NCBI RefSeq assembly: GCF_001050195.2
Contig: NZ_DF967965.1
Coordinates: 2,263,982 to 2,327,981 of the forward strand
Reading direction: 5' to 3'
DNA length: 64,000 nt
From: Anaerolinea thermolimosa
GTDB lineage: Bacteria > Chloroflexota > Anaerolineae > Anaerolineales > Anaerolineaceae
In this document: piece after piece, positions 16,832 through 26,227 of the stretch
How the letters are laid out: the number at the start of each line of letters is the position of its first letter
How positions within the stretch are numbered: the stretch's first letter is position 1
Notes under the pieces: generated by a model
Told to the model about the DNA's origin: nothing
What the model saw: only the letters and a program-made list of their open reading frames with translations
Database searches by the model: none
Made by a program: the position numbers and the translations under genes

Positions 16832-19153
16832 ATGAGCACCAAACCAACGCGCTGGTGGGACCTGCCCGCGGTGATCTTTTTAATCATCGCATTATCTTCT
16901 TCTTCCCTCCGTTTACAAACTACGAACTGGACTGAACACCTCGGGCTCACCCAGTGGATGATCTGGATCGGGGTTGCTCTGGGCCTCGCACTGGGGCAAA
17001 GCCGCTTCAAAGCCGGCCTGAGTTTTTTCTTTGGATTGATCTACACTCTTTGTATTGTCCCCTGGTCTCTTCTGACCCTGATTAAATCGGAATTATGGTT
17101 GGAACGGCTTCAGAGCCTGGTGGGAAGGCTTTCCATCGCCATCGGACAGCTTGCCTCCAATCAGCCTGTGAAAGATTCGATCCTGGTGCTGACGTTTTTC
17201 TGTTTACTTTACTGGCTGGCCGCCTTTACTGCGGGCTATCAGCTTACCCGTCATGCCCGCCCCTGGGGTGGGCTGATTGCCGCCGGCATTGTGGTGTTGA
17301 TCGTGGATTACTCCTTTGAAATGTTCTCCGCGCCTGACGGTGGTACAGCGCTGAGCCTGATCTTTCTCCTTTTCAGCATCATTCTTGTCGGCCGCATTTT
17401 TTATTTACGCTCGCGTTCCGACTGGAGCCGACACGGGCAAATGATTGAAAGTGAAGTGGGATTTGATATCAGTCGGGGAGCCGCCGTAACCGCCCTGGCG
17501 TTGGTTTTACTCGCCTGGTATTCTCCCCGCATCGTCCGCGCTGTCACACCGGGCACCGCCGAACAACGCCGCCTCGCCGCCCAGTTCCAGGCATTTCGAG
17601 AGAGGGTATCCAATGCTGTATCCTCATTGAGAAGCCAGGCTCCGGTAGTAGTCGAGTCGCTCTCTGAATCACTCGCCCTCGGGAGAGGAACCAACCTGAG
17701 CGATTCGATCGTTTTCACCGTCAAGCCTGAAGGGGGGCGCCTTATCGGAGGGCGGTTTTACTGGGCCGGCCGCATCTATGATACCTATCATGATGCTCAA
17801 TGGACTTCTACCGGCACGCGGTCGCTCCTTTTCGGTCCCAACAGTGAACCCATACCCTACAACTGGCAGGGACGGCGTGAAGTAACCGTAGAAGTGAGCA
17901 ATCGCATCTCCCTTCTGGGAACCCTGTACTTTCCTTCGATACCGCTTTCGGTCACCCGCCCGGTCAGTTTAGAAGCCTTCCCCTCCCCACCGGGTGAGCC
18001 CGATATTACCGCCCTGATCAGTGATCCCCCCCTGCCCGCCGGAGAAAGTTACCGGGTTCAGGCGGCTATCAGCACTCCAACTATCGAAATGCTCCGTGCC
18101 TCAGCCGATCAACCTTATCCCGACTGGGTCATCAAACGCTACACCCAGCTCCCCTCCGATTTCTCTCCCCGGGTGACAAACCTGGCCGCCGAAATTACCC
18201 AGGGGAAAGAAACTCCCTACGACCGCACAGTGGCCATTACCGATTGGCTGCGTTTAAATATCCGCTACCAGCCCACCATGCCAGAAATTCCTCCCAACAC
18301 CGACACCATGGAATGGCTTTTATTTGATGTACGTCAGGGATTCTGCAATTATTACGCCACTGCCGAAGTGCTCATGCTGCGGTCTCTGGGCATCCCTGCC
18401 CGTATGGTTGTGGGATACGCCCAGGGAACGTGGGATTCAGACGCGGGAGAATATCGTGTCCAGGGAAAAGATTTCCATGCCTGGCCTGAGGTTTATTTCC
18501 CGGGGATTGGCTGGGTACCTTTTGAACCTACTGCCGCCCAGCCCTCTCTGACTTACCCCAACACCAGTACTACCAGCGCTTCTTCGGGCCCTGGTTTAGA
18601 AATCCCTACCCCGTTCATTCCTCCCAGTCCGGGTTCGATAGCTAACCTGGAAGAGATTCAGGCCATCGCCGAAGCTCAGGCCCGGCAACGCACAACCACT
18701 ACTGTACTTTCCATCACCGCAGGTATCATTTCCCTGGGTTTACTCGGGTTTGCTTTTTACCGCTGGAAAAAATACAGCCTCAGAGACCTGCCCATCCCAA
18801 CCTGGTTTGAAAAAACCATGTCCCAGCGCGGATTACGCCCCCCACGCTGGCTCATCCGCTGGTCTATCCGCGCCCGGCGCACACCCATGGAACGATTATT
18901 TGCCCGTGTCCCTGAATTACTGCGTGCCTGGGGAGAAGAGCCTGCGCTCGATCAGACTCCCGCCGAACAGGTGAAACGACTTTCAGAAATCGTCCCCGAG
19001 ATCGCTCCCTACGCACAGGCCTTGCTTAGAGAATATCAGCTGGCCATGTACAGCCCACATAAAGCCGATTTAATCCGGGCGCGCCGGGCTGCAATCGAAC
19101 TTCGCCAGAAAGGATTCCAGCTCTGGTTCCAGCACTTACTCCACGCTAATTGA
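16832..19153 (+). CDS. TgpA-like transmembrane transglutaminase-domain protein
   Basis: 773 residues from ATG 16832. The N-terminal 250 residues hold about six membrane helices (DUF3488/TgpA-N type). A periplasmic transglutaminase-like core follows, with the catalytic Cys in RQGFCNYYATAEVLMLRSLGIPARMVVGYA and the His in DFHAWPEVYFPGIGWVPFEPT. One more helix (about 640-660) precedes a C-terminal DUF4129-like segment. In Pseudomonas aeruginosa TgpA is essential, but the substrate is unresolved. The adenylate cyclase gene starts ten bases after it. Confidence 0.85.
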   Translation: MSTKPTRWWDLPAVIFLIIALSSSSLRLQTTNWTEHLGLTQWMIWIGVALGLALGQSRFKAGLSFFFGLIYTLCIVPWSLLTLIKSELWLERLQSLVGRLSIAIGQLASNQPVKDSILVLTFFCLLYWLAAFTAGYQLTRHARPWGGLIAAGIVVLIVDYSFEMFSAPDGGTALSLIFLLFSIILVGRIFYLRSRSDWSRHGQMIESEVGFDISRGAAVTALALVLLAWYSPRIVRAVTPGTAEQRRLAAQFQAFRERVSNAVSSLRSQAPVVVESLSESLALGRGTNLSDSIVFTVKPEGGRLIGGRFYWAGRIYDTYHDAQWTSTGTRSLLFGPNSEPIPYNWQGRREVTVEVSNRISLLGTLYFPSIPLSVTRPVSLEAFPSPPGEPDITALISDPPLPAGESYRVQAAISTPTIEMLRASADQPYPDWVIKRYTQLPSDFSPRVTNLAAEITQGKETPYDRTVAITDWLRLNIRYQPTMPEIPPNTDTMEWLLFDVRQGFCNYYATAEVLMLRSLGIPARMVVGYAQGTWDSDAGEYRVQGKDFHAWPEVYFPGIGWVPFEPTAAQPSLTYPNTSTTSASSGPGLEIPTPFIPPSPGSIANLEEIQAIAEAQARQRTTTTVLSITAGIISLGLLGFAFYRWKKYSLRDLPIPTWFEKTMSQRGLRPPRWLIRWSIRARRTPMERLFARVPELLRAWGEEPALDQTPAEQVKRLSEIVPEIAPYAQALLREYQLAMYSPHKADLIRARRAAIELRQKGFQLWFQHLLHAN

Positions 19154-19163
19154 GAGATATTCT

Positions 19164-20882
19164 GTGGCATCCCTTACCAACCTCACCACCTCTACCCTGG
19201 TATCCGTTGACCAGCAGCTCAATTCTCTGATCGAACTGTTTCATGAGGTCGAGAATTATCTGAAAACCTATCGGCCTGCCTTCATCCCGGACCATGTTTA
19301 CCAGGCGGTCGAAGGTACCGCTGCAAGCCTGCCTTCACTGCGGAAACAGATCTCTGCGTTAGAAGCCGAGTGGCGTAATCTGCGCTCCCTGGCACAGATC
19401 GGCTCAGTGGTCAACTCATCTCTGGACCTTGACCGCGTGCTCCAGGTGGTCATGGACACCATCATTCAAATCACCGGCGCCGAGCGGGGATTCCTCATGC
19501 TGAAGAACAACGAAACCGGTGAAATGGATGTCCGCGTTGCCCGGAACTGGTCTCACGAGTCGCTAGAACCAGGCGAACTCAACATCAGTCAGACAGTCAT
19601 TCGCCGGGTGCTCAACAGTGGGCAACCCGTCATGACCACCGATGCCCAGGAAGACCCGCGCTTTGCCGGACAGGAAAGTGTTGTCCTGCATAATTTGCGC
19701 TCCATCCTCTGCGTCCCTCTGCACGTTAAACAGGAGTTGACGGGGGTCATCTATGTCGATAATCGGGTGCGGGCTGGCATTTTTACCCGCCGTCATCTGG
19801 AACTGCTCATCGGGTTCTCCAATCAGGCGGGCGTAGCCATCGCCAATGCTCATCTATACAACTCGATCCGCTCCACCCTCGAAGAGGTCACCGAGTTAAA
19901 AAAGTTGATGGATAATGTTTTTTCTTCCATCCCGAGTGGCGTCATTTCAACCACCCCAGACGGGCGAATTCGTCTGTGTAACCGGGCCGCAACCCAGATT
20001 TTGGGCATTCCCGCTGACCACCTGGTGAATCTCCCTCTGAGCGACGTCCTCCCGGAATTGCAGGATACCGCGGCGAGTGTTACTGTCGGCGGGTATACCG
20101 TGGTCGGTTTTGAGTTTACCCGTGAGAGATCCAGCCTGTTGAAACAGCATTTGCGCGCAAGCCTCTCTCCCATTCAGGATGAGAACGGGCATGCCCATGG
20201 GCTGGTCATTGTCATGGAAGACCTGACCGAACAACGCCGGCTCGAGGCGCGCCAGAGTCTCTTCTCCCGCATGGTTGCCCCGGCTGTCATTGACCAGATC
20301 GAATTACATGCCATGCACACCGGGGGAGAGCGGCGTGAAATCACCATCCTGTTCGCTGACCTCCGCGGATTTACCAGTTATAGCGAACTGGTACAGCCCG
20401 AAGAACTGGTGAGTGTTCTCAATCGTTACCTTTCTGCCGCAGCCGATGCCATCCTTCAGGAAGGTGGGACGATTGACAAATTCCTGGGTGACGCCGTAAT
20501 GGCCTGGTTTAATGCTCCCCTCCCTCAAGTGGATCATACCTTGCGTGCAGTGCGAGCCGCTCTGTCCATTCGCGACTCGGTGCAACAGCTCAATGCTGAA
20601 TCATCTCACGGAGAATATCTCTCCTTTGGAGTGGGTATTCACGTCGGTGAAGCCGTGCTCGGGTTAATTGGAACGGAAAAACGATTGGACTACACAGCCA
20701 TCGGCGATAGTGTCAACACCGCACGTCGAATTCAAGAGAATGCCATCGGAGGGCAAATTCTTATCAGCAAGGCGGCCTACGAGCGGGTTGCTCACCGCGT
20801 TAAGGCCGGTCAGGTCTTCCCCCTGCGGGCGTATGGGAAGCGTGAGCCGGTGGTTGTGGTTGAAGTAGCTGGCCTGCGTTAA
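19164..20882 (+). CDS. GAF-PAS class III adenylate cyclase
   Basis: 572 residues, soluble. Domains in order: N-terminal helical stretch, GAF (about 75-235), PAS (about 240-345), cyclase homology domain (about 370-570). Metal Asp residues lie in TILFADLRGFTSYSE and DKFLGDAVMAWFNAP. Lys in DKFLGD and Asp in LDYTAIGDSVNTA are the purine-selecting pair typical of adenylate rather than guanylate cyclases. Start GTG 19164 follows tgpA by ten bases, so they are probably co-transcribed. It likely turns a small-molecule or redox signal into cAMP. Confidence 0.88.
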   Translation: MASLTNLTTSTLVSVDQQLNSLIELFHEVENYLKTYRPAFIPDHVYQAVEGTAASLPSLRKQISALEAEWRNLRSLAQIGSVVNSSLDLDRVLQVVMDTIIQITGAERGFLMLKNNETGEMDVRVARNWSHESLEPGELNISQTVIRRVLNSGQPVMTTDAQEDPRFAGQESVVLHNLRSILCVPLHVKQELTGVIYVDNRVRAGIFTRRHLELLIGFSNQAGVAIANAHLYNSIRSTLEEVTELKKLMDNVFSSIPSGVISTTPDGRIRLCNRAATQILGIPADHLVNLPLSDVLPELQDTAASVTVGGYTVVGFEFTRERSSLLKQHLRASLSPIQDENGHAHGLVIVMEDLTEQRRLEARQSLFSRMVAPAVIDQIELHAMHTGGERREITILFADLRGFTSYSELVQPEELVSVLNRYLSAAADAILQEGGTIDKFLGDAVMAWFNAPLPQVDHTLRAVRAALSIRDSVQQLNAESSHGEYLSFGVGIHVGEAVLGLIGTEKRLDYTAIGDSVNTARRIQENAIGGQILISKAAYERVAHRVKAGQVFPLRAYGKREPVVVVEVAGLR

Positions 20883-20895
20883 CGATTTCTTCTCT

Positions 20896-21444
20896 TTATT
20901 TCACCCTGATATCAATAAAGATAGGATCGCCAAAGGGTTGACCGTCAGGGTTATAGGCCTGCCAGGCCGAGCGGTATGAACCCGCCTCTGCCGGAGCCTG
21001 AAAGACGATGCGTATCGTCACCTGAGCGCCACTGCGTGCCGGGTAAAGCGCCTGCTCCTGAGCCGCCCCCATCGCTGGCCCGGCAATCAACCGGAGGCGG
21101 TAACGTTCGTCCCAGTTACAATTCCCACTGTTTTTCACTTCCCAGCGCTTATCCATGGTAGAGTTTGGCTCCACCTCCGATCCATCGGGAATGGTGGCAT
21201 CAGCCAGAAAAGTGAGGTTGTCTATACATACCGGAGTAGACAACGCCTGAGAAAGAGCAGCCGCTTCTACCGCCGGAGTAGCAGTTGCAGCAACAGGAGG
21301 AGCCGGGCGATAAGTTTGCGGTGTGGCAGTCACCGGGGGCGGGCGCAACACAGGCCGACATCCTGCCAGAACAAGGAGCAGGAAGGCAACCCCCCACCAT
21401 ACCCGTGGAAGTTTTAGCCTCGCATTAAATTTCTTCGGCGTCAT
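20896..21444 (-). CDS. NBR1-Ig-like domain lipoprotein
   Basis: 182 residues from ATG 21444, inside the last codons of recA (20-base overlap). A lipoprotein signal ends in LLVLAGC. A Thr/Pro/Ala-rich linker follows, then an Ig-like NBR1 four-tryptophan-type domain ([41 protein letters not shown]). In bacteria this domain is found in surface proteins and is frequent in Anaerolineae; its ligand is not known. Expression is probably coupled to recA. Confidence 0.82.
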   Translation of the reverse strand: MTPKKFNARLKLPRVWWGVAFLLLVLAGCRPVLRPPPVTATPQTYRPAPPVAATATPAVEAAALSQALSTPVCIDNLTFLADATIPDGSEVEPNSTMDKRWEVKNSGNCNWDERYRLRLIAGPAMGAAQEQALYPARSGAQVTIRIVFQAPAEAGSYRSAWQAYNPDGQPFGDPIFIDIRVK

Positions 21445-22513
21445 CACCATCACCAGCAATGGGTAATGGCAGTTCACCACTCAACGCGCGTTGACGTACT
21501 GCCAGTTCAATCTCATTGCAGATATCCCGGTTCTGGCGCAGGAATTCTTTGGCATTTTCGCGACCCTGACCCAGGCGAATGTCACCATAGGAGAAAAATG
21601 CACCTCGTTTAGTGACAATCTCCAGACCGGTCGCCAGATCAATGATATCTCCCTCCTTGGAAATTCCTTCATTGTACATAATATCGAATTCAGCGGTACG
21701 GAACGGAGCCGCGACTTTATTCTTCACCACCCGCACCCGTACCCGGTTTCCGATAATCTCTGGCCCCACTTTAATGGATTGAATTCGCCGCGTGTCCAGC
21801 CGAACTGAGGCATAAAACTTGAGCGCCATACCGCCCGGGGTCGTCTCAGGGTTTCCAAACATAACCCCTATTTTTTGACGTAACTGGTTGGTGAAGATCA
21901 CCGCCGTTTTGGTCTGATTGATTGCCCCGGAAAGTTTCCGCAATGCCTGAGACATCAGGCGGGCCTGCATGCCCATACTGGCATCTCCCATATCCCCTTC
22001 AATTTCAGCCCGCGGCACCAGTGCTGCCACCGAGTCGATCACCACCACATCAATGGCGCCAGAACGAACCAGCGTTTCGGCAATTTCCAGTGCTTGTTCG
22101 CCAGTATCAGGTTGAGAGATCAGCAAATCATCCACATTCACACCACACCGTGCTGCATAGGCCGGATCGAGGGCATGTTCCATGTCAATATAAGCCGCCA
22201 TGCCACCCAGACGCTGGGCTTCAGCCACAATATGCTGACAGATCGTTGTCTTCCCGGACGACTCAGGCCCGTAAATCTCCGTGATGCGGCCACGGGGTAC
22301 GCCACCAATTCCCAGAGCTATATCCAGCGAAAGTGAACCGGTGGGAATCGAGGCCACTTGCATATGAACGGCCTCACCCATTCGCATAATGGCCCCTTCG
22401 CCATAACGCTTGGTTATATCGCTGAGGGCTTTATCCAGAACTGCCCGGCGGGCTTCATCCATCGGGTCCTGGCTCGGTAAAGGTTGAGAAGGAGGTTGAG
22501 ATTTTCGGGCCAT
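21425..22513 (-). CDS. recA: recombinase RecA
   Basis: 362 residues. Walker A is GPESSGKTT at 82-90, Walker [12 protein letters not shown]1 loop [24 protein letters not shown] and L2 [20 protein letters not shown]. It drives homologous recombination and LexA self-cleavage. AGGAG lies before ATG 22513. The promoter upstream carries a candidate LexA operator in its spacer. The acidic C-terminal end DGDDAEEI overlaps the start of the lipoprotein gene. Confidence 0.98.
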   Translation of the reverse strand: MARKSQPPSQPLPSQDPMDEARRAVLDKALSDITKRYGEGAIMRMGEAVHMQVASIPTGSLSLDIALGIGGVPRGRITEIYGPESSGKTTICQHIVAEAQRLGGMAAYIDMEHALDPAYAARCGVNVDDLLISQPDTGEQALEIAETLVRSGAIDVVVIDSVAALVPRAEIEGDMGDASMGMQARLMSQALRKLSGAINQTKTAVIFTNQLRQKIGVMFGNPETTPGGMALKFYASVRLDTRRIQSIKVGPEIIGNRVRVRVVKNKVAAPFRTAEFDIMYNEGISKEGDIIDLATGLEIVTKRGAFFSYGDIRLGQGRENAKEFLRQNRDICNEIELAVRQRALSGELPLPIAGDGDDAEEI

Positions 22514-22588
22514 GCAGGTCTCCTGTTGATCTTTCCATCATTATATACGAAAGCAAACTTCTTCACAGTTCGATTTATTCCTGTTTCT

Positions 22589-22616
22589 ATTATAGTACAT
22601 TTGTTCAACAGGTCAA
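22589..22616 (-). promoter_or_regulatory. recA promoter with SOS-box-like operator
   Basis: On the minus strand TTGACC (22611-22616), a 16-base spacer and TATAAT (22589-22594). The spacer contains GAAC-AAAT-GTAC (22595-22606), one base from the GAAC-N4-GTTC core of Gram-positive-type LexA boxes. LexA binding there would block both promoter elements. Confidence 0.6.
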
Positions 22617-22673
22617 GGAACTTCCCGGGGTAGAGAAATTCCCGCGTCTTTCACCCATCTTCCAGAACGAATA

Positions 22674-22705
22674 GAAAACCCCCTTCCTGAACGTCAGGAA
22701 GGGGG
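22674..22705 (-). terminator. htrA terminator
   Basis: A 12-bp perfect stem: CCCCCTTCCTGA at 22679-22690 and its complement at 22694-22705, loop of three. Read on the minus strand it ends in TTTTC. It stands 27 bases after the htrA stop. Confidence 0.85.
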
Positions 22706-22731
22706 AGCACAGGGGGAGATGAAGAATGCTT

Positions 22732-24375
22732 TTATTGAGATCGAGATCCCAGCGTGACTGGTAGCTCAATCTGTTTCCCGTTTCGTAACACGGTAATAGT
22801 CACCTCGTCACCCGGGTTATGCTGGCTCAGGGCATTCTGGAGGTCCGTAATGGTATTCAACGTCACATCATCCATTTTCTGGAGAACATCCCCACCCACA
22901 AGAATGATCTGTCCATTTACCAGCGCAGGGCGGCTTCCTCCAAGGATACCAGCCTCACCTGCCGGACCATTTGGATCAACTCGCTGAACCAGTAAACCAC
23001 GCGTGGTGGATTTTAAGCCCACACTGCGGGCAATCGAGGCATCCAGTTCGATTACTGAGACCCCCAGATAAGCCTCACTAGCCTGCGAAGAAGACTGTGA
23101 TTGCCGGGTCTCCTGACTCGGGCGTGCGGCCAGAACAACCTCCAGGGTTTGTTCCTTACCATCCCGCAAAATGGTCAGGGTTACTTTCTGTCCAACAACG
23201 GTGTCTGTCGCCAGGTACGAGATCAGGTCTTCGATCTTCCGGACAGGTTGCCCATCAATAGCAGTGATTACGTCTCCACCCTTCGGCAACTGTTGCCCGT
23301 CCACCTCTACCGTTTGATCGCTCCCCTTAAGGCCCGCCTTTTCTGCCGGGCTTCCCGGCGTAACCTCACCGATAAGAACGCCGCGTTGATTCTCGTCAAG
23401 GTTCGAGGCTTTGGCGAGGGTTGGGGTAAGGCTCACCCCGCTGATTCCCAGCCAGGAATGCTCATATTTCCCGTCTTTAATCAATACCGGAACAACCTTG
23501 CTCACGACCTGAGAGGGGATCACAAACCCGATACCCGCATTTGCCCGAACCGGAGATTCAATGGCCGAGGTCACTCCGATCACCTCTCCACGATCATTCA
23601 CCAGTACCCCGCCGGAATTTCCCGGGTTGATGGGGGCATCTGTCTGAATAATATTCGGGATAGAGTAAGTGCCACCGCTAGCACTGGCACTGCCGGCAGG
23701 GAGAGTTCTGCCCAGAGCACTGATGATGCCCACGGTCATGGTGTTCTGCAAACCAAAGGGGTTACCAATCGCGATGGCTAATTGTCCTACCTTTACCTGA
23801 GTTGAGTCGCCCATTTGCACCGGCTGTAACTGGTCAGCCGGTACATCTACCTTAAGGACAGCCAGATCACTATCCGGATCAGCCCCAACGAGAGTAGCAT
23901 TCACTATCGTACCGTCACTAAAGGTTACCTCGATTTTGTCTGCCCCGTCTACCACATGGTTGTTGGTGACAATGTGACCTTCTTTATCCCAGACAAACCC
24001 CGACCCCACTCCTTCCTGATATTGAGGGGTATTGTCCTGGGGAGAACCAAAGGGAAAACCCGGCAACGTAGAGGAAGACACCTGACTGACTACCCGGATA
24101 TACACCACCGATGGATTAACCCGGTTAAAAATCTCGGAAAGCACCCCCTCATAGGCCGACAGGACTGCCTGCCCGCTGGTAGATATTGCCGATTGCGGGA
24201 TTGCCGGCTGGGTAGGGCTACTGGTGGGCACCGGCTCCTGGGTCGATGACACACTCGGTGATGTTCCCGTCAGGCTTCCTGAAGAAAGCAGAGGAAGAGT
24301 ACTGCAGGCCGGTAATACTGCCAGCGCCAAAATTACCAGAAACGAAGTGATAAATACCATTTTACGGTTTTTCAT
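22732..24375 (-). CDS. HtrA/DegP-type serine protease, lipid-anchored, two PDZ domains
   Basis: 547 residues from ATG 24375, which has AAGGAGG upstream; an in-frame TTG further up is inside that site. A lipoprotein-like signal ends LAVLPACS, followed by a Ser/Thr/Pro linker. Trypsin-fold catalytic residues: His in VTNNHVVDGAD, Asp in DPDSDLAVLKVD, Ser in NPGNSGGVLVN. Two PDZ domains follow (about 310-420 and 440-540, each ending with a GDEVTIT/GQKVTLT type strand). It degrades misfolded exported proteins. The nearby two-component system and upstream 11-bp repeats suggest CssRS-like control. Confidence 0.92.
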   Translation of the reverse strand: MKNRKMVFITSFLVILALAVLPACSTLPLLSSGSLTGTSPSVSSTQEPVPTSSPTQPAIPQSAISTSGQAVLSAYEGVLSEIFNRVNPSVVYIRVVSQVSSSTLPGFPFGSPQDNTPQYQEGVGSGFVWDKEGHIVTNNHVVDGADKIEVTFSDGTIVNATLVGADPDSDLAVLKVDVPADQLQPVQMGDSTQVKVGQLAIAIGNPFGLQNTMTVGIISALGRTLPAGSASASGGTYSIPNIIQTDAPINPGNSGGVLVNDRGEVIGVTSAIESPVRANAGIGFVIPSQVVSKVVPVLIKDGKYEHSWLGISGVSLTPTLAKASNLDENQRGVLIGEVTPGSPAEKAGLKGSDQTVEVDGQQLPKGGDVITAIDGQPVRKIEDLISYLATDTVVGQKVTLTILRDGKEQTLEVVLAARPSQETRQSQSSSQASEAYLGVSVIELDASIARSVGLKSTTRGLLVQRVDPNGPAGEAGILGGSRPALVNGQIILVGGDVLQKMDDVTLNTITDLQNALSQHNPGDEVTITVLRNGKQIELPVTLGSRSQ

Positions 24376-24389
24376 ACAAGCAACCTCCT

Positions 24390-24611
24390 TCAAACCAGAA
24401 AGAATCTATTAACCGAGGCTCTTCCCAGTGCCACCCACAGGAAGATAATCAACCCGAGGCTGGCCAGGAAAAGCAGGAAAAGATAAATCCAGTCTTCTCC
24501 AACCTCAGCCCAGATTCGCTTGAATCGCTGGGGCTTCAGAGAGAGCCCCGGCCGCGATCGGATTGCGGCCCACCATCTTTCCAGAGAAGATCGGGACATC
24601 GTTTTCCTCAT
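24390..24611 (-). CDS. small single-pass membrane protein upstream of htrA
   Basis: 73 residues from ATG 24611, or 69 from ATG 24599, which has GAGG seven bases upstream. A basic N-terminus is followed by one hydrophobic helix (IYLFLLFLASLGLIIFLWVAL). No family recognised. Its stop lies next to the htrA ribosome-binding site, so the two are probably co-transcribed. It may be an HtrA partner or anchor (inference). It could still be a chance frame. Confidence 0.5.
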   Translation of the reverse strand: MRKTMSRSSLERWWAAIRSRPGLSLKPQRFKRIWAEVGEDWIYLFLLFLASLGLIIFLWVALGRASVNRFFLV

Positions 24612-24640
24612 CGATTTGCATCATAAAAGAGATTTGCCAG

Positions 24641-24684
24641 GAAGTCTTTAAGAAAACCGAAAGGCAACCTTATGAAAACCTTAA
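24641..24684 (-). promoter_or_regulatory. four 11-bp direct repeats, candidate response-regulator site
   Basis: Plus-strand units GAAGTCTTTAA, GAAAACCGAAA, GGCAACCTTAT and GAAAACCTTAA follow each other with exact 11-bp period. Such phasing is typical of OmpR/PhoB-family operators. They abut a possible -10 box (minus-strand TATGAT, 24620-24625) upstream of the small membrane protein and htrA. The OmpR-type regulator gene at 26228-26914 is the obvious candidate ligand. Confidence 0.55.
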
Positions 24685-24730
24685 GAATAAGCTCCATGAG
24701 AAATGCCCTTATGAGGGTTCAAATCAAAAA

Positions 24731-24765
24731 AGAAAAAACTCCCTTCACTTCACTGTGAAGGGAGT
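24731..24765 (-). terminator. terminator of the two-component operon
   Basis: An 11-bp perfect stem (ACTCCCTTCAC at 24738-24748 with GTGAAGGGAGT at 24755-24765). On the minus strand it is followed by TTTTTTCTTTTTTG. It ends the regulator-kinase operon 28 bases after the kinase stop. Confidence 0.88.
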
Positions 24766-24792
24766 CGGCCTATCGCTCAACCTGTTAGAAGG

Positions 24793-26223
24793 TTACTTCT
24801 TGTCAGATGCCACTGGCAAAAAAAGGGCAAACTGACTCCCGTTTGCATCACTCTCTTCCAGGATCAACCTTCCCCCGTGAGCCGAGATCAGATCTCTGGC
24901 AATGCTCAGCCCCAGTCCCATTCCCTCGGCAAACCTTTTTCCATGATGCCCGCGATAAAAGGGGGTAAAGATTTTCTCCCGCTCCTCTTCAGCGATTCCA
25001 GGCCCTTCATCCTTAACTCGAATCCACGCTTCGTTACGGTCAAATCCCGCTGAAACCTCCACGGCCTTACCAACCGGTGTGAACTTGAGTGCATTACTGA
25101 GCAGGTTGCCCACCGCCTGTCCCAGCCTGATGGGATCGGCCTTCACCTCCGGAAGATCGGTTGCTAAAGCAACGCGAAACTGGATATTTTTTTCCCTTGC
25201 CACAGCCTGCCAGGGTGCAAGCATTTCGGGCAACCATTCCTGAAGAGAAAGGGGCTGCAGCGCCAGTTCCAAACTTCCCATAACCTGATCGTATAACTGA
25301 GTTAAATCTGCCAGCAGGCGTTGCAGGCGCACCAGCTCATCATCCATCCCGCGAAGCAATTCGTTCGCTAATGAGGGGTCCTGCGCGGCTCCTTTCAACA
25401 TGGCCTGAACGGCTGATCTGAGCGCTCCCAGTGGACGCCCAAGTTCATGAACCAGATTCGCAAGTAAATGCCGGCGGGCTTCTTCCATGCTCCGAAGACG
25501 ATCAACCAGGGCGTTCACGGCTTCTTCCAGGCTCCGTAATTCAACAATCCTCGATTTCTGCAAAGCCATCGAACGATCGCCCTGAACCAGTTTATTGACC
25601 ACCTCAGTGACCTTTTGAAGAGGTCTGGCAATGCTCACCGCCAGAGAAAGGCCCAGCGCCCCACCCATGACCAGTCCCACCAGAAGGACGGCCACAATTA
25701 ATAGGCGAAGCTGTACAAATTGCTCGATCAGGCTGGTAAAACTATACGTGATCCGGACAATACCAATTACCTGGCCAAAGCGGTTATCAAGAACCGGTTC
25801 CCAGATATCCAGCGCTTCTCCCTGTAATTGCCGATTATAGAAAATCCTCCAGTAAACCTTTCCTTCCTGAGCAACATCCAGCGCAGGGTTGACAATGAAT
25901 TTGGTCAGGTTTTCCAGGTCATTGGGATCGCTGGAGGCCATTAACCGTCCGCTGGCAGATATAAACATCACCCGGGCCGGAAGCCTGGGGCTGACTCTTG
26001 CAAGGATAGTCTGGGCATAAATCGGGTCTGTCCAGATCTGGTATTGATCCTGGGTAATTTCAGCGACCAGTGCAGCGCTTCCCTGGTAGGCACGCAAAAA
26101 CCCCGGTAAAAGAACCTGGGTTTCGAGGGCGTAAATGAGGCCAATTCCAATTAATGGGACGATTACCAGAAGTGGTATCAAATGGCTTAGAACAAGCCGT
26201 GTGCGCAAGGTGTTGATTTTCAT
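24793..26223 (-). CDS. sensor histidine kinase
   Basis: 476 residues. TM1 near 10-30, an extracytoplasmic sensor of about 140 residues, TM2 near 175-200, HAMP, HisKA with the phospho-acceptor His in LVHELGRPLGAL, and an HATPase domain with NLLSNALKF, DEGPGIAEEE and GMGLGLSIARDL. It starts four bases after the response regulator. The sensor region is not recognised; location next to htrA suggests envelope stress. Confidence 0.92.
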   Translation of the reverse strand: MKINTLRTRLVLSHLIPLLVIVPLIGIGLIYALETQVLLPGFLRAYQGSAALVAEITQDQYQIWTDPIYAQTILARVSPRLPARVMFISASGRLMASSDPNDLENLTKFIVNPALDVAQEGKVYWRIFYNRQLQGEALDIWEPVLDNRFGQVIGIVRITYSFTSLIEQFVQLRLLIVAVLLVGLVMGGALGLSLAVSIARPLQKVTEVVNKLVQGDRSMALQKSRIVELRSLEEAVNALVDRLRSMEEARRHLLANLVHELGRPLGALRSAVQAMLKGAAQDPSLANELLRGMDDELVRLQRLLADLTQLYDQVMGSLELALQPLSLQEWLPEMLAPWQAVAREKNIQFRVALATDLPEVKADPIRLGQAVGNLLSNALKFTPVGKAVEVSAGFDRNEAWIRVKDEGPGIAEEEREKIFTPFYRGHHGKRFAEGMGLGLSIARDLISAHGGRLILEESDANGSQFALFLPVASDKK

Positions 26224-26227
26224 TTTT

